Shown piece by piece: positions 37,584 through 46,493 of a DNA stretch of 64,000 bases. How positions within the stretch are numbered: position 1 is the stretch's first letter; each line of letters starts with the position of its first letter. A program made the translations under genes and the position numbers. Below the pieces are notes generated by a model, which saw only the letters and a list, made by a program, of their open reading frames with translations, ran no database searches and was not told the DNA's origin. Source of the stretch: Pseudomonas sp. LRP2-20 (lineage in GTDB: Bacteria > Pseudomonadota > Gammaproteobacteria > Pseudomonadales > Pseudomonadaceae); the NCBI RefSeq assembly GCF_024349685.1, contig NZ_AP025944.1:1742001-1806000 (forward strand), read 5' to 3'.

Positions 37584-37696
37584 TGGTGGCCCCATCGGTC
37601 CCCCCGCATTGATTACCCGTTAACCTGGTCAGGCCCGGAAGGGAGCAGCCATAGCGGGAACATCGAGTGCCGGGGTGTGGCTGGTGGGGCCGCCTC
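37584..37696 (+). ncRNA. ffs: 4.5S RNA (signal recognition particle RNA)
   Basis: The conserved SRP domain IV is present: CCTGGTCAGGCCCGGAAGGG followed by AGCAGCC and the closing CGGGGTGTGGCTGG. The ends GGTGGCCCCA and TGGGGCCGCC pair to form the terminal stem, so the RNA is about 113 bases. It binds Ffh to deliver membrane proteins. The ends were judged from the terminal stem; the true mature ends may differ by a few bases. No coding gene was seen elsewhere in the 517-base gap from ligA to the DMT gene. Confidence 0.93.
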
Positions 37697-37897
37697 CATT
37701 TCCGGGGTATGAAAATCCCGCGTCTTGCCTGTCCCTAACTCATCACCCGTGAAAATCCCACGCATTGAAGGATGCGATGCGGCATGAGCGCTTGTGTTCA
37801 AGCTGAGAAGCTTTTCTCACAGGCAGCGACGAGCGTGCCTACATCTACCTGGCGCTGACAAAAATAGAGTGGTGCCTGCTGAACTTGGAGAGCAGGC

Positions 37898-38851
37898 ATG
37901 AAAATGAGCAGGCGTGATTTGACCGTTGGCCTTCTGGTGACAGTCCTGTGGGGGGGCAACTACGGTGTCATCGAGCTGGGCTTGCGTGAGCTCGATCCCT
38001 ATCTGTTGACGCTGTTGCGCTTCACCTTCTGTGCAGTGCCGCTGGTGTTTTTCATCCAGCGTCCGGCAGGCGTTTCAGTGGCTGCCATGGCGGCATATGG
38101 CGTGCTGTTCGCCGTGGGTATCTGGTGGGTGGTCAACCTTGCCATGCACCAAGGCTTGAGTCCGGGCATGTCCTCGGTGTTCCTGCAGTTCAGTGCGTTC
38201 TTCACCATCCTGTTGAGCGCTGTCTTCTTGCGTGAGCGCATCACCGCCGCCCATTCCTGGGGCATGGTCTTCGCAGCTTGCGGGTTGGGCGTGATGCTGT
38301 TGGCGAGCAGCCAGCCGTCAACGGTGGTCGGTCTGCTGCTGGTGCTGCTTGGTGCGCTCGCCTGGGCGTTGTGCAACCTGTTGATCAAGCTCAAGCGCCC
38401 TGGCCAAATGACGGCCTTCATCGTCTGGTCGAGCTTGTACGCGCTGCCGTTCATTGTGCTCCTCACGCTTGCCTCGCAAGGGTGGGCGGCATTCGAGACC
38501 CTTGCCGGTGGCCTGGCGTGGCAAACCGTGTTTTCGGTGCTTTTCCAAAGCCTGGTCACGACCATTCTGGGGTATCGCGTGTGGAACAACCTGATGAAGA
38601 AGTATCCGGCTACACACGTCGCGCCCTTGTCATTACTGATACCGGTATCCGGGCTTGCCACTTCCTGGCTTTTTTTTGACGAGAAGATGAGCTCCGGGCA
38701 ATGGCTGGCCATTTGCCTGATCTTGACTGGCATCATGATTTTCTTCTGCGGCCACTGGCTCTGGGGTCGGCCGGGCGTCTACGGGGCTATTCCCTCGGAC
38801 CTGCCGCGAGGTCGAGAGACACCAGCGCTTGCCAGGGAGACTCGTTCCTGA
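37898..38851 (+). CDS. EamA/DMT-family transporter
   Basis: 317-residue inner-membrane protein with two EamA repeats and ten predicted membrane segments. LWGGNYGVIELGL at about 15-28 is typical of the first repeat; a second begins near residue 150. The substrate of such carriers (often amino acids or metabolites for export) cannot be read from sequence. The last ~25 residues (GAIPSDLPRGRETPALARETRS) are hydrophilic and unlike the membrane domain, and they overlap a possible small gene on the other strand. The ATG at 37898 has TTGGAG upstream. Confidence 0.85.
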   Translation: MKMSRRDLTVGLLVTVLWGGNYGVIELGLRELDPYLLTLLRFTFCAVPLVFFIQRPAGVSVAAMAAYGVLFAVGIWWVVNLAMHQGLSPGMSSVFLQFSAFFTILLSAVFLRERITAAHSWGMVFAACGLGVMLLASSQPSTVVGLLLVLLGALAWALCNLLIKLKRPGQMTAFIVWSSLYALPFIVLLTLASQGWAAFETLAGGLAWQTVFSVLFQSLVTTILGYRVWNNLMKKYPATHVAPLSLLIPVSGLATSWLFFDEKMSSGQWLAICLILTGIMIFFCGHWLWGRPGVYGAIPSDLPRGRETPALARETRS

Positions 38852-38897
38852 TTTTGCGCATTTCCTCTTCCAGTTCCTCGAGGTCAGGGTGAGACAT
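38787..38897 (-). CDS. Candidate small protein of 36 residues
   Basis: Reading frame MSHPDLEELEEEMRKIRNES... ends in LDLAAGPRE. Its composition is that of a charged, helical soluble peptide. It overlaps the 3' end of the DMT gene on the opposite strand by 65 bases. A GTG at 38948 in the same frame would extend it to 53 residues. No good ribosome site was seen before the ATG, so this is a possible gene only. Confidence 0.35.
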   Translation of the reverse strand: MSHPDLEELEEEMRKIRNESPWQALVSLDLAAGPRE

Positions 38898-38951
38898 CCG
38901 CCACTGCGCTGGGCTTGCACACCCGATTACTGAATCGACAGCGACCACAAA

Positions 38952-38975
38952 ATGCTAAAGGCGGGCTTCCCGCGG
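38952..38975 (-). terminator. Possible terminator on the minus strand
   Basis: GCGGG-AAG-CCCGC followed by CTTTAGCATTTT forms a short stem with a weak T tract. It follows the 32-residue frame at 38980 and lies downstream of the solute-binding protein gene. Confidence 0.5.
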
Positions 38976-38979
38976 ACAA

Positions 38980-39078
38980 TCAGACGGGTGGCGACAGGTT
39001 GCCTAGGGTAATCATGGCCCGCGGGCGATGCAGATTGCCTGTGGGCAGGCGGATGGGCTGGTGGCGGCCTTCTCGCAT
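38980..39078 (-). CDS. Candidate small gene or sRNA region (32-residue frame)
   Basis: Frame MREGRHQPIRLPTGNLHRPR...NLSPPV is preceded by GGGGA at a normal distance and followed within a few bases by a terminator-like hairpin at 38952. It could be a leaderless small protein gene, the 3' part of the solute-binding protein transcript, or a small RNA. It lies about 30 bases after that gene on the same strand. Confidence 0.35.
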   Translation of the reverse strand: MREGRHQPIRLPTGNLHRPRAMITLGNLSPPV

Positions 39079-39106
39079 TCCCCAGTCAGCCCTTTCTAGC
39101 CCCGCC

Positions 39107-39877
39107 TCAAGGTTGAACCCCTGATACCTCCTCCCCCGAATACTCCGTCGCCCCATACCGCCGCACAATCCGTTCGATCTCCCCGGACTGCCTCATCCGC
39201 ACCAACGCCCGCAATACCTCCTGTGTCGGCATCGCCGGGTCATTCCTCACCATGCACCCCAGAGCCTGCTCCTCCAGCACCGCCTGCACCTGCAACCGCT
39301 CGCCGACCGGTAGCCTCTGGTTGAACCATTGCAGCGACAGCTCATTGCTCACCGCATGCTGATACCGCCCGACCTGCAGCTTCTGCAACGCCAGTTGCTG
39401 GCTGCGGCTGTCTTCGCGCTGCAAGCGCCCCTGGACAAACAGCGGCTCCAGAGTGCCGTAGGCATAACCCAGCACCGTGCCAATCGCCTGGGGTGGCAGT
39501 TGCTCGGGCCGGGTAGCGGCGCTGTCGCCTGGGCGCCCGACCAGGACGTCGCGCTGTCGAATCAGTGGAATGCTCCAGACGAAATTGCCGGGCCGGTCAT
39601 TGAACCACTGGCTGCTCACATAGCAGCGCACATCGATATCGCCAGCATCCATCGCCTGCTGCAGGCGCAGGCGGGCCATCACGTGGTACTCCGGGCGCAC
39701 GCCGGCTTCCTGGGCCAGTGCCTGGATAAGGTCGAATACCAGGCCCTCCACTGGCTGGCCGCCTTCGACCCGCACCAATGGCATGCTCCAGCTTTCGGCC
39801 ACGGAAAAGCGCAGCACCGGTTGTTCCGCCAGGCAGTGCGTGCACCAGAGCAATAGCAGGGCCAGCAGACTTCGCAA
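39107..39877 (-). CDS. Periplasmic solute-binding protein, family 3 (amino-acid type)
   Basis: 256-residue protein with a signal peptide (LLALLLLWCTHCLAEQP, cleaved near residue 19) and a type-3 substrate-binding fold: EGLVFDLIQALAQEAGV, then DIDVRCYVSSQW, and the C-terminal RALVRMRQSGEIERIVRRYG. Family members bind polar amino acids or related molecules. No permease or ATPase gene is beside it, so it may be an orphan or signalling protein. The start is TTG at 39877 because AGGAGG lies seven bases upstream; ATG at 39884 is out of frame. Confidence 0.82.
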   Translation of the reverse strand: MRSLLALLLLWCTHCLAEQPVLRFSVAESWSMPLVRVEGGQPVEGLVFDLIQALAQEAGVRPEYHVMARLRLQQAMDAGDIDVRCYVSSQWFNDRPGNFVWSIPLIRQRDVLVGRPGDSAATRPEQLPPQAIGTVLGYAYGTLEPLFVQGRLQREDSRSQQLALQKLQVGRYQHAVSNELSLQWFNQRLPVGERLQVQAVLEEQALGCMVRNDPAMPTQEVLRALVRMRQSGEIERIVRRYGATEYSGEEVSGVQP

Positions 39878-40000
39878 TGCACATCCTCCTTGAACAGCGC
39901 GCCAGTTGCTTAGCTTAGACGAACCTTGCAGGGTGCAATTTTGCCCCCGCTCCGCTAGCATTAGCGATCTTCCGCTCGATCAGGCTGCGATGGTTTTTCG

Positions 40001-42046
40001 ATGAGTTATCAGGTTCTTGCACGTAAATGGCGTCCGCGCTCGTTCCGCGAAATGGTCGGCCAGACCCATGTGCTCAAGGCCTTGATCAATGCCTTGGACA
40101 ACCAGCGCCTGCACCATGCCTACCTGTTCACCGGTACGCGGGGGGTGGGCAAGACCACCATTGCGCGAATCATCGCCAAATGCCTCAACTGCGAGACCGG
40201 CATAACGTCCACGCCCTGTGGCACCTGCTCGGTGTGCCGGGAGATCGACGAAGGGCGCTTCGTCGACCTGATCGAGATCGACGCCGCCAGCCGCACCAAG
40301 GTCGAGGACACCCGCGAACTGCTCGATAACGTTCAGTACGCGCCGAGCCGTGGGCGCTTCAAGGTCTACCTGATCGACGAAGTGCACATGCTCTCCACCC
40401 ACTCGTTCAACGCCTTGCTCAAGACGCTGGAAGAGCCGCCGCCCTACGTCAAGTTCATCCTCGCCACCACCGATCCGCAGAAGTTACCGGCCACCATCCT
40501 GTCGCGCTGCCTGCAGTTCTCGCTGAAGAACATGAGCCCGGAGCGGGTGGTCGAGCACCTGAGCCATGTGTTGCAGGCCGAAAACGTGCCGTTCGAGGCG
40601 GATGCCCTGTGGCTGCTTGGCCGTGCTGCCGACGGTTCGATGCGTGACGCCATGAGCCTCACCGACCAGGCCATCGCCTTCGGTGAGGGCAAGGTATTGG
40701 CTGCTGATGTACGCGCCATGCTCGGCAGTCTCGATCACGGCCAGGTTTATGGTGTGCTGCAGGCGCTGCTCGAAGGGGATGCGCGGGCGCTGCTCGAGGC
40801 CGTGCGCAACCTTGCCGAGCAGGGGCCGGACTGGAGCGGCGTGCTGGCCGAAATGCTCAATGTGCTGCACCGCGTGGCCATCGCCCAGGCGCTGCCCGAG
40901 GCAGTGGACAACGGCCAGGGCGATCGCGACCGGGTGCTGGCGCTGGCCTCGGCGTTGCCGGCCGAAGACGTGCAGTTCTACTACCAGATGGGCCTGATCG
41001 GCCGCCGCGACCTGCCGTTGGCGCCGGATCCGCGGGGTGGATTCGAAATGGTCCTGCTGCGGATGCTGGCGTTCCGCCCGGCTGATACCGACGATGCGCC
41101 GAAGCCGGTGCTAAAGCCAGTGGGGATCAGCCAGGCCACAGCTGATCCGGCAACCCCGGTGGCAGCGCCAGCCGTTGTGGTCGAGGCGCCTGCCGTTGCG
41201 GTGTCGCAGCCTGCGCCGCAGGCGGCTGCCCCACAGGCTGAGGTCGCACCGGTTGCGGAGGCGGCCCCGGAACCAGAACCTGAACCAGAGCCCGAAGTTG
41301 CCGCGCCTGAGTCGGTGGTGGTCGAAGAGGTCATCGACCTGCCTTGGGAGGAGCCCGTTGCCGCGCCTGCGCCCGAGCCTGTACAGGCTCCGGCTCCAGC
41401 CCCAGCACCGGTTGCCGCCGCGCAAAACACCCAGCCTGCCTACGACGAGCCGCCCTTCGACCCGTCGGCTTACGCTGCGGTTGGCATGGACCGCGACGAC
41501 GAGCCGCCAATGGATGAGGACTATTACGGGGGCGAAAGCGACCCGGTAGGCTTCAGCTACCTCGACGAGTTGGCAGAGCACGTCCAGGAAGAAAAGCCGG
41601 TCGCCGCCCCCCAGCCGTTGCCGGCTGCCAAGCCTGCGACAGGGCTGGCTCTGCAATGGCTGGAATTATTCCCACAGTTGCCTGTATCTGGGATGACAGG
41701 CAACATCGCAGCAAACTGTACGCTGATCGCGGCTGATGGTGACGACTGGCTGCTGCACCTGGACCCAGGCCAGGGCGCGTTGTTCAATACCACCCAGCAA
41801 CGCCGGCTCAACGAGGCGCTCAACCAGCACCTGGGGCGCACGCTGAACCTGCGTATCGAACTGGTCCTGCCGGAGCAGGAAACCCCGGCGCAGGCAGCGG
41901 CGCGCAAACGTGCCGAGCGTCAGCAGGATGCCGTGACCTCTATCGAGCAGGATCCGCTCATCCAGCAGATGATCAAGCAGTTCGGTGCCAAGGTGCGACA
42001 GGATACTATTGAGCCTGTGGACGCTCTGGTCAGCCAGGGCCAATAA
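40001..42046 (+). CDS. dnaX: DNA polymerase III subunit tau/gamma
   Basis: 681-residue clamp-loader ATPase. Walker A is at 45-52 (GTRGVGKT, Lys51). The zinc site uses Cys64, Cys73, Cys76 and Cys79, and the sensor-1 region follows LATTDPQKLPATILSRC. The C-terminal tail (about 380-500) is very rich in Ala, Pro, Glu and Val (PEPEPEPEPEV) and links to the tau domain that binds the polymerase alpha subunit and DnaB. No A-rich slippery site like that of E. coli was seen, so how or whether gamma is made is not clear. It is the first gene of dnaX-ybaB-recR. Confidence 0.97.
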   Translation: MSYQVLARKWRPRSFREMVGQTHVLKALINALDNQRLHHAYLFTGTRGVGKTTIARIIAKCLNCETGITSTPCGTCSVCREIDEGRFVDLIEIDAASRTKVEDTRELLDNVQYAPSRGRFKVYLIDEVHMLSTHSFNALLKTLEEPPPYVKFILATTDPQKLPATILSRCLQFSLKNMSPERVVEHLSHVLQAENVPFEADALWLLGRAADGSMRDAMSLTDQAIAFGEGKVLAADVRAMLGSLDHGQVYGVLQALLEGDARALLEAVRNLAEQGPDWSGVLAEMLNVLHRVAIAQALPEAVDNGQGDRDRVLALASALPAEDVQFYYQMGLIGRRDLPLAPDPRGGFEMVLLRMLAFRPADTDDAPKPVLKPVGISQATADPATPVAAPAVVVEAPAVAVSQPAPQAAAPQAEVAPVAEAAPEPEPEPEPEVAAPESVVVEEVIDLPWEEPVAAPAPEPVQAPAPAPAPVAAAQNTQPAYDEPPFDPSAYAAVGMDRDDEPPMDEDYYGGESDPVGFSYLDELAEHVQEEKPVAAPQPLPAAKPATGLALQWLELFPQLPVSGMTGNIAANCTLIAADGDDWLLHLDPGQGALFNTTQQRRLNEALNQHLGRTLNLRIELVLPEQETPAQAAARKRAERQQDAVTSIEQDPLIQQMIKQFGAKVRQDTIEPVDALVSQGQ

Positions 42047-42110
42047 CCGATAACCATGCGGCCGGCCCCGTGCAGGGCCGCATCACATGACCCAATCGAG
42101 GTATACCCCC

Positions 42111-42446
42111 ATGATGAAAGGTGGCATGGCCGGCCTGATGAAGCAGGCCCAGCAGATGCAGGAAAAGATGCAGAAGATGCAGGAAGAGCTGGCCAACGCC
42201 GAAGTCACCGGCCAGTCCGGTGGCGGCTTGGTGAGCGTGGTGATGACCGGTCGTCACGACGTCAAGCGTGTCAGCATCGACCAGAGCCTGATGTCGACCG
42301 ATGAAGACGACAAGGAAGTGCTGGAAGACCTGATCGCCGCTGCGCTGAACGATGCCGTGCGCAAGATCGAGCAGAACAGCCAGGAAAAAATGGGCGGCAT
42401 GACCGCTGGCATGCAGCTGCCGCCGGGCTTCAAGATGCCGTTCTGA
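42111..42446 (+). CDS. YbaB/EbfC nucleoid-associated protein
   Basis: 111-residue DNA-binding protein of the YbaB/EbfC family, found between dnaX and recR in many proteobacteria. It starts [16 protein letters not shown], and the middle segment [20 protein letters not shown] is typical. It probably forms a dimer that binds DNA and the nucleoid. The ATG at 42111 has GAGG upstream; the earlier start at 42087 would add residues not seen in the family. Confidence 0.95.
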   Translation: MMKGGMAGLMKQAQQMQEKMQKMQEELANAEVTGQSGGGLVSVVMTGRHDVKRVSIDQSLMSTDEDDKEVLEDLIAAALNDAVRKIEQNSQEKMGGMTAGMQLPPGFKMPF

Positions 42447-42534
42447 TCGGCTCTTGCTTCAAAATGGGGAGTAACGGCCATGCGGTCGTTGCTCCCTTGT
42501 TCATTCTGTTTCCTGAATTTGCAGGCCCATATAC

Positions 42535-43137
42535 ATGAGTTTCAGCCCCCTGATCCGCCAATTGATCGATGCCTTGCGCATCTTGCCCGGCGTCGGCCAG
42601 AAAACCGCCCAGCGTATGGCCTTGCAACTGCTGGAGCGCGACCGCAGCGGCGGCACCCGCCTGGCTCAGGCCCTGAGCCAAGCCATGGAGGGCGTTGGCC
42701 ATTGCCGTCAGTGCCGCACCCTGACCGAGCAGGAGTTGTGCCCGCAGTGCAGCGACCCGCGTCGTGACGACACGCAGCTGTGCGTGGTGGAAGGGCCGAT
42801 GGATGTGTATGCGGTGGAGCAGACCGGCTACCGCGGGCGCTACTTCGTGCTCAAGGGGCACTTGTCGCCGCTCGATGGCCTGGGGCCTGAGGCGATCGGT
42901 GTGCCGCAGCTGATGGCGCGGATCGAGGAGCAGGGCAGTTTCACCGAAGTGATCCTGGCGACCAACCCGACCGTGGAGGGTGAGGCAACGGCGCATTACA
43001 TCGCCCAGTTGCTAGCCGAAAAGGGCTTGGTAGCTTCGCGGATTGCCCATGGTGTGCCATTGGGCGGCGAACTGGAACTGGTTGATGGTGGGACACTGGC
43101 GCATGCCTTTGCCGGGCGCCGACCGATATCCCTGTAA
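42535..43137 (+). CDS. recR: Recombination protein RecR
   Basis: 200-residue protein that acts with RecO and RecF to load RecA at gaps. It has an N-terminal helix-hairpin-helix ([20 protein letters not shown]), a zinc finger C-x2-C...C-x2-C (CRQCRT...CPQC), and a Toprim domain ([17 protein letters not shown]). The length and order dnaX-ybaB-recR are as expected. It ends at a change in base composition: the next two genes have visibly lower GC. Confidence 0.97.
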   Translation: MSFSPLIRQLIDALRILPGVGQKTAQRMALQLLERDRSGGTRLAQALSQAMEGVGHCRQCRTLTEQELCPQCSDPRRDDTQLCVVEGPMDVYAVEQTGYRGRYFVLKGHLSPLDGLGPEAIGVPQLMARIEEQGSFTEVILATNPTVEGEATAHYIAQLLAEKGLVASRIAHGVPLGGELELVDGGTLAHAFAGRRPISL

Positions 43138-43237
43138 TTCGAGATTGTGGGGCTGCTTGGCGGACCGTTCTTGGCGAGGTTGCCGGTAAGGTGACCTGGA
43201 CTGGCTCATGCAGTCGCTTATCGGACGGCTGCCTGGT

Positions 43238-44455
43238 TCACCCTATCCTTGGCTTGGCTGCATGGCTCCATTTGCCAGTAGTTACCAGCACAATGGCGCA
43301 AATAATTGCCAGCGCAGTCCAGGCATAGGTAAAGGTGCCGAGGCCATCTTGCGATAGGCCAATGATCGGAGGCACCACCACTACCGAAACCTGGTTGGCC
43401 GTCATGGCCATTCCCAGTGCGAAGCCCTGGCGATCAGCCGGGGCAGCTTCTGCAATGTAGGCGACCCAAGGGCCATACCACCCATATGCAAAGAAGCCTA
43501 CCAGCGCCATGAACACGCTGACGATTGCCAAATCTTGGCATTTCAAAAATGGCAACATCATCAATAGTACAGCTACGCTTCCAAGACAGGTCAACACGGG
43601 GAAGTATCTACCTGCCTTGCAATGGTCGCTCCAGCTCGCGAGGATAACTCTTCCGGCGATTCCAGCGCCGAGCACTACGAAGAACATCATGGTGGCGGTG
43701 GAGCTTTCAAGCCCAAGGGAGCTGTGTAGGTACGAGACCAAGAATACTGAAATCGCATACTGGGAGGCGGTAAGGCTGGCGCCGGACAGCATGATTTTTT
43801 GCAGGGTGGGATGCTTTGCCATCGAAATCCGCGATGAAACCGCCAAGGTTAAATTGATTGGTTTCTTTGCGGTAAAGGGTGGTGGTTCTGGTGTTCTGTA
43901 AATAAGCATAAACATAATGCCACCTAGCATCGCTATCAAACTGCCTGCCAGGAAAGCAGCGTGAATGGAGTATCGGCTGGCAATGACGGGAAGTAATAGC
44001 GTAGCCATTGCACCACCCAGTGGTAACCCGGCTTGTCGAATGCCCATTGCAAAGCCTAGCTGGTCTCCTTTGAACCACTGAGATACCGATTTGCTTCCCC
44101 CTGGTTGGGCAGTGCTGTAACCGAAACCCAAGGCTGTCAGGGCGATAAGTAACTCCGTATACGAATTGGCCAGCATGGCTGCGTACAATGAAAAGCCAAC
44201 GATAAGTGTCCCTATACCCACAACAAACCGTTCACTGTATCTGTCCAGTAGTTCGCCAGCAATCAAAAGCCCGGCAAGGGGGATTAGTTGTGCAGCTGAA
44301 ACCAGCGCACCGATCTGCCAGCTACTAAGGTTCATTTCGGACTTGATGTCCGGTGCAATAGATCCAAGGCCTTGGACGAAGAAGCAGGCGCTCGCTTGTG
44401 CTGCCGTGGCGGCGCCTAAGATTATCCATCGATACCGGCGATTGAACTGATTCAT
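43238..44455 (-). CDS. MFS transporter in a low-GC islet
   Basis: 405-residue major facilitator protein with twelve membrane segments. The loop 2-3 motif GELLDRYSERFV (about 68-79) and RQAGLPLGGAMA (about 139-150) are family features. The substrate is not clear from sequence. Its GC is near half (28 of 60 in the block at 43501), against 38 of 60 in recR, and codons with A or T in the third position are frequent. It follows the racemase-like gene by about 100 bases on the same strand and probably belongs to the same unit. The SD AAAAGGAA precedes the ATG. Confidence 0.88.
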   Translation of the reverse strand: MNQFNRRYRWIILGAATAAQASACFFVQGLGSIAPDIKSEMNLSSWQIGALVSAAQLIPLAGLLIAGELLDRYSERFVVGIGTLIVGFSLYAAMLANSYTELLIALTALGFGYSTAQPGGSKSVSQWFKGDQLGFAMGIRQAGLPLGGAMATLLLPVIASRYSIHAAFLAGSLIAMLGGIMFMLIYRTPEPPPFTAKKPINLTLAVSSRISMAKHPTLQKIMLSGASLTASQYAISVFLVSYLHSSLGLESSTATMMFFVVLGAGIAGRVILASWSDHCKAGRYFPVLTCLGSVAVLLMMLPFLKCQDLAIVSVFMALVGFFAYGWYGPWVAYIAEAAPADRQGFALGMAMTANQVSVVVVPPIIGLSQDGLGTFTYAWTALAIICAIVLVTTGKWSHAAKPRIG

Positions 44456-44556
44456 CTGCTTAAATTCCTTTTGAGGCAGGCAGGAATATTTTTCTATCCG
44501 GGGCGGGTCGCCATATGGCCCCGACCAGGCGCGGGTAGCCTTGGGTAACGATGTGG

Positions 44557-45441
44557 TCAGGTAAGAAATGAATACGCTGCGTGAAACCCATAATTAGAGA
44601 ATGCATGCTGAGAGTTTCGTGTTCCCGGCATGCTGGTAAAGATGACGGTCCTCGGTGGCGGACCCAGGGTGGAGATGTTAATTTTTATTGAAGAGGCTAT
44701 TTGTAGTGCGACTTCTTTTGCTGGATCAATCCACTTGATGGCGGACGGAAATAGTGTTTTCAAATCTCCCAGTAGATGGGGGAAGTGTGTGCAGCCCAGA
44801 ATTACAGTGTCAATTTCCAGTCGTTGCCCAGTTGTCAGGTGTCTGTCGATAAGCTCGGAGAAGCAGGCGAGACTGGTCGGTTGCCCAGCCAGTTTATATT
44901 CAGACAGTTCGACAAGTCGTTGGGCTGCTATTGGCCATATCTGTGCGCGCGTTCTGGCTTTAGCCAGTGTCGTGCTGATATGTTTGCTTTTAATAGTGCC
45001 AAGGGTTGCAAGTAGAGCTATTTTTCCATTTGCAGAAGCTCGAACAGCCTCTTCCAAGGGTGGGGTCACCAGGAAATACCCTTTAGTGAACGGTACGCGG
45101 CCATGGTCGATTAGCGCTATCGAGGCCGTATTGCATGCTATGACGACTGCCAGCGGATCGACCCGCGTGCAAACCTGATCAAGCAGCTGTTGCACTCGGC
45201 AAGCGACTGTCGCCACAGATTTGCTGCCGTAAGGGAACCAACCGTTATCCGCCACATAGAGAATGCTCACCTCTGGAGCTAATTGCTCCAGCTGTCTTAC
45301 CAGCGTCAAGCCACCCACGCCGGAGTCCAGTACCACTACAGGGCGATATGTGGAATCCAGCAGTTGTCGACTATCGAATACGGCGTTGTCATTTGGCCAA
45401 GAAGTAAGGGCCGTTGCACAGAGCACTTTCTGAATAGGCAT
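44557..45441 (-). CDS. Glutamate-racemase-like protein (MurI family)
   Basis: 294-residue protein of the aspartate/glutamate racemase superfamily. Family motifs are intact: DSGVGGLTLV at 39-48, ADNGWFPYGSKS at 64-75, IACNTAS with Cys103, and LGCTHFPHL with Cys217, so both catalytic cysteines are present. It has about 35 extra N-terminal residues before the usual start. Housekeeping murI lies elsewhere in most pseudomonads, so this is a likely additional copy with a special role, such as D-amino acid supply. It lies with an MFS gene in a low-GC islet between recR and apt. Confidence 0.82.
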   Translation of the reverse strand: MPIQKVLCATALTSWPNDNAVFDSRQLLDSTYRPVVVLDSGVGGLTLVRQLEQLAPEVSILYVADNGWFPYGSKSVATVACRVQQLLDQVCTRVDPLAVVIACNTASIALIDHGRVPFTKGYFLVTPPLEEAVRASANGKIALLATLGTIKSKHISTTLAKARTRAQIWPIAAQRLVELSEYKLAGQPTSLACFSELIDRHLTTGQRLEIDTVILGCTHFPHLLGDLKTLFPSAIKWIDPAKEVALQIASSIKINISTLGPPPRTVIFTSMPGTRNSQHAFSNYGFHAAYSFLT

Positions 45442-45889
45442 CGATTTAAGCCTTATGCGTTAATGGCACGCGTGGCGACCGAGTTCCGCATCTTGCGCGA
45501 GCTCCTCAAGCTTGACGTGAACACCAACCTTGATAGCCAGCGGGCGCTGGCCCCGTAGTTAGCCTCGAAAGCCGTTCGCGCGTGCACGCATCGGTAATTA
45601 TTGCGATTTATTATCGAAGGCTTTGTGGTAGGACTTTAGTGCGGGGACAGTTCTCATGCTGTAGCTAATTTCTTGCGTTTGCATGAGACAAGTTTTCTGT
45701 TTGGAAGAAAAAGCATGAAATTGCTTCGATGCGACGAACAAAATCCGCACCGTCTGGAAAACCAGCGAATCCTTCATTTGGGTTTAATTTCGAGGGGGGA
45801 TGAGCAGCCTGGTGGACGTGAGGCTACCGCACTGCTCATGTATGGCGGGCTTGTTTGCGAATGGGCTGCAAAGCAGCCCTGAATGCAAC
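45442..45889. other. 448-base gap with possible gene remnant
   Basis: The gap lies between the racemase-like gene and apt. It includes a short frame at 45464-45558 (ARVATEFRILRELLKLDVN...), AT-rich sequence near 45590-45740, and a REP-like hairpin fragment (GGGCTGCAAAGCAGCCC) near 45866. Nothing in the remainder looks like a complete gene. Confidence 0.6.
45464..45558 (+). pseudogene. Possible gene remnant
   Basis: A 31-residue frame (VATEFRILRELLKLDVN, ending LDSQRALAP) has GC-rich codon usage like the chromosome, unlike the neighbouring islet. Its length and lack of a clear start suggest a broken 3' end of a gene. No family was recognised. Confidence 0.3.
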
Positions 45890-46438
45890 TCAGTATTCGC
45901 TCAGGGAAAACTCGGTCAGGCAGAAGGTCGGCACCCCGGCCGCCTGCAGTCGGCGCGAGCCATCCAGCTCCGGCAGGTCGATGATCGCCGCCGCTTCGAA
46001 CACCTGTGCCCCGGTGCGACGCACCAGGTTGGCGGCGGCCAGCAAGGTGCCGCCGGTGGCAATCAGGTCATCGAAGATCAGCACCGAATCGCCTTCGCAC
46101 AGGCTGTCGGCATGCACTTCCAGGAAGGCCTCGCCGTATTCGGTCTGGTAACCCTCGCTCAAGACGTCAGCCGGCAGCTTGCCTTGTTTGCGGAACAGGA
46201 TCAGCGGCTTGTTCAATTGATGGGCGATGATCGAGCCAATCAGGAAGCCACGGGCGTCCATGGCGCCGATGTGGCTGAACTCAGCCTCGACGTAACGCTC
46301 GATGAACTGGTCGGCCACATAGCGCAGCCCGCGCGGCGACTGGAACAGCGGGGTGATGTCGCGGAAGATCACGCCGGGCTTGGGGAAGTCCACTACCGGG
46401 CGGATCAGGGCTTTGAGGTCGAAGGCGTCGCTGTGCAT
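45890..46438 (-). CDS. apt: Adenine phosphoribosyltransferase
   Basis: Salvages adenine with PRPP to AMP. The 182-residue protein has the N-terminal [31 protein letters not shown], and the PRPP motif [13 protein letters not shown] (about 118-130). The length is normal. The ATG at 46438 begins [15 protein letters not shown]. It lies upstream of the low-GC islet and next to anr on the same strand. Confidence 0.96.
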
Positions 46439-46493
46439 TGTTGCGGGTATCCTGGGAAAACGAATGCCAAAGTATACCCGCTAAACGCGGCCC

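Noticed and set aside
37613..37801. 62-codon minus-strand frame across the 4.5S RNA
   Set aside because: It is the complement of the structured RNA gene.
45673..45882. 69-codon plus-strand frame before apt
   Set aside because: No domain, atypical composition, overlaps a REP-like fragment; no sign of real coding.
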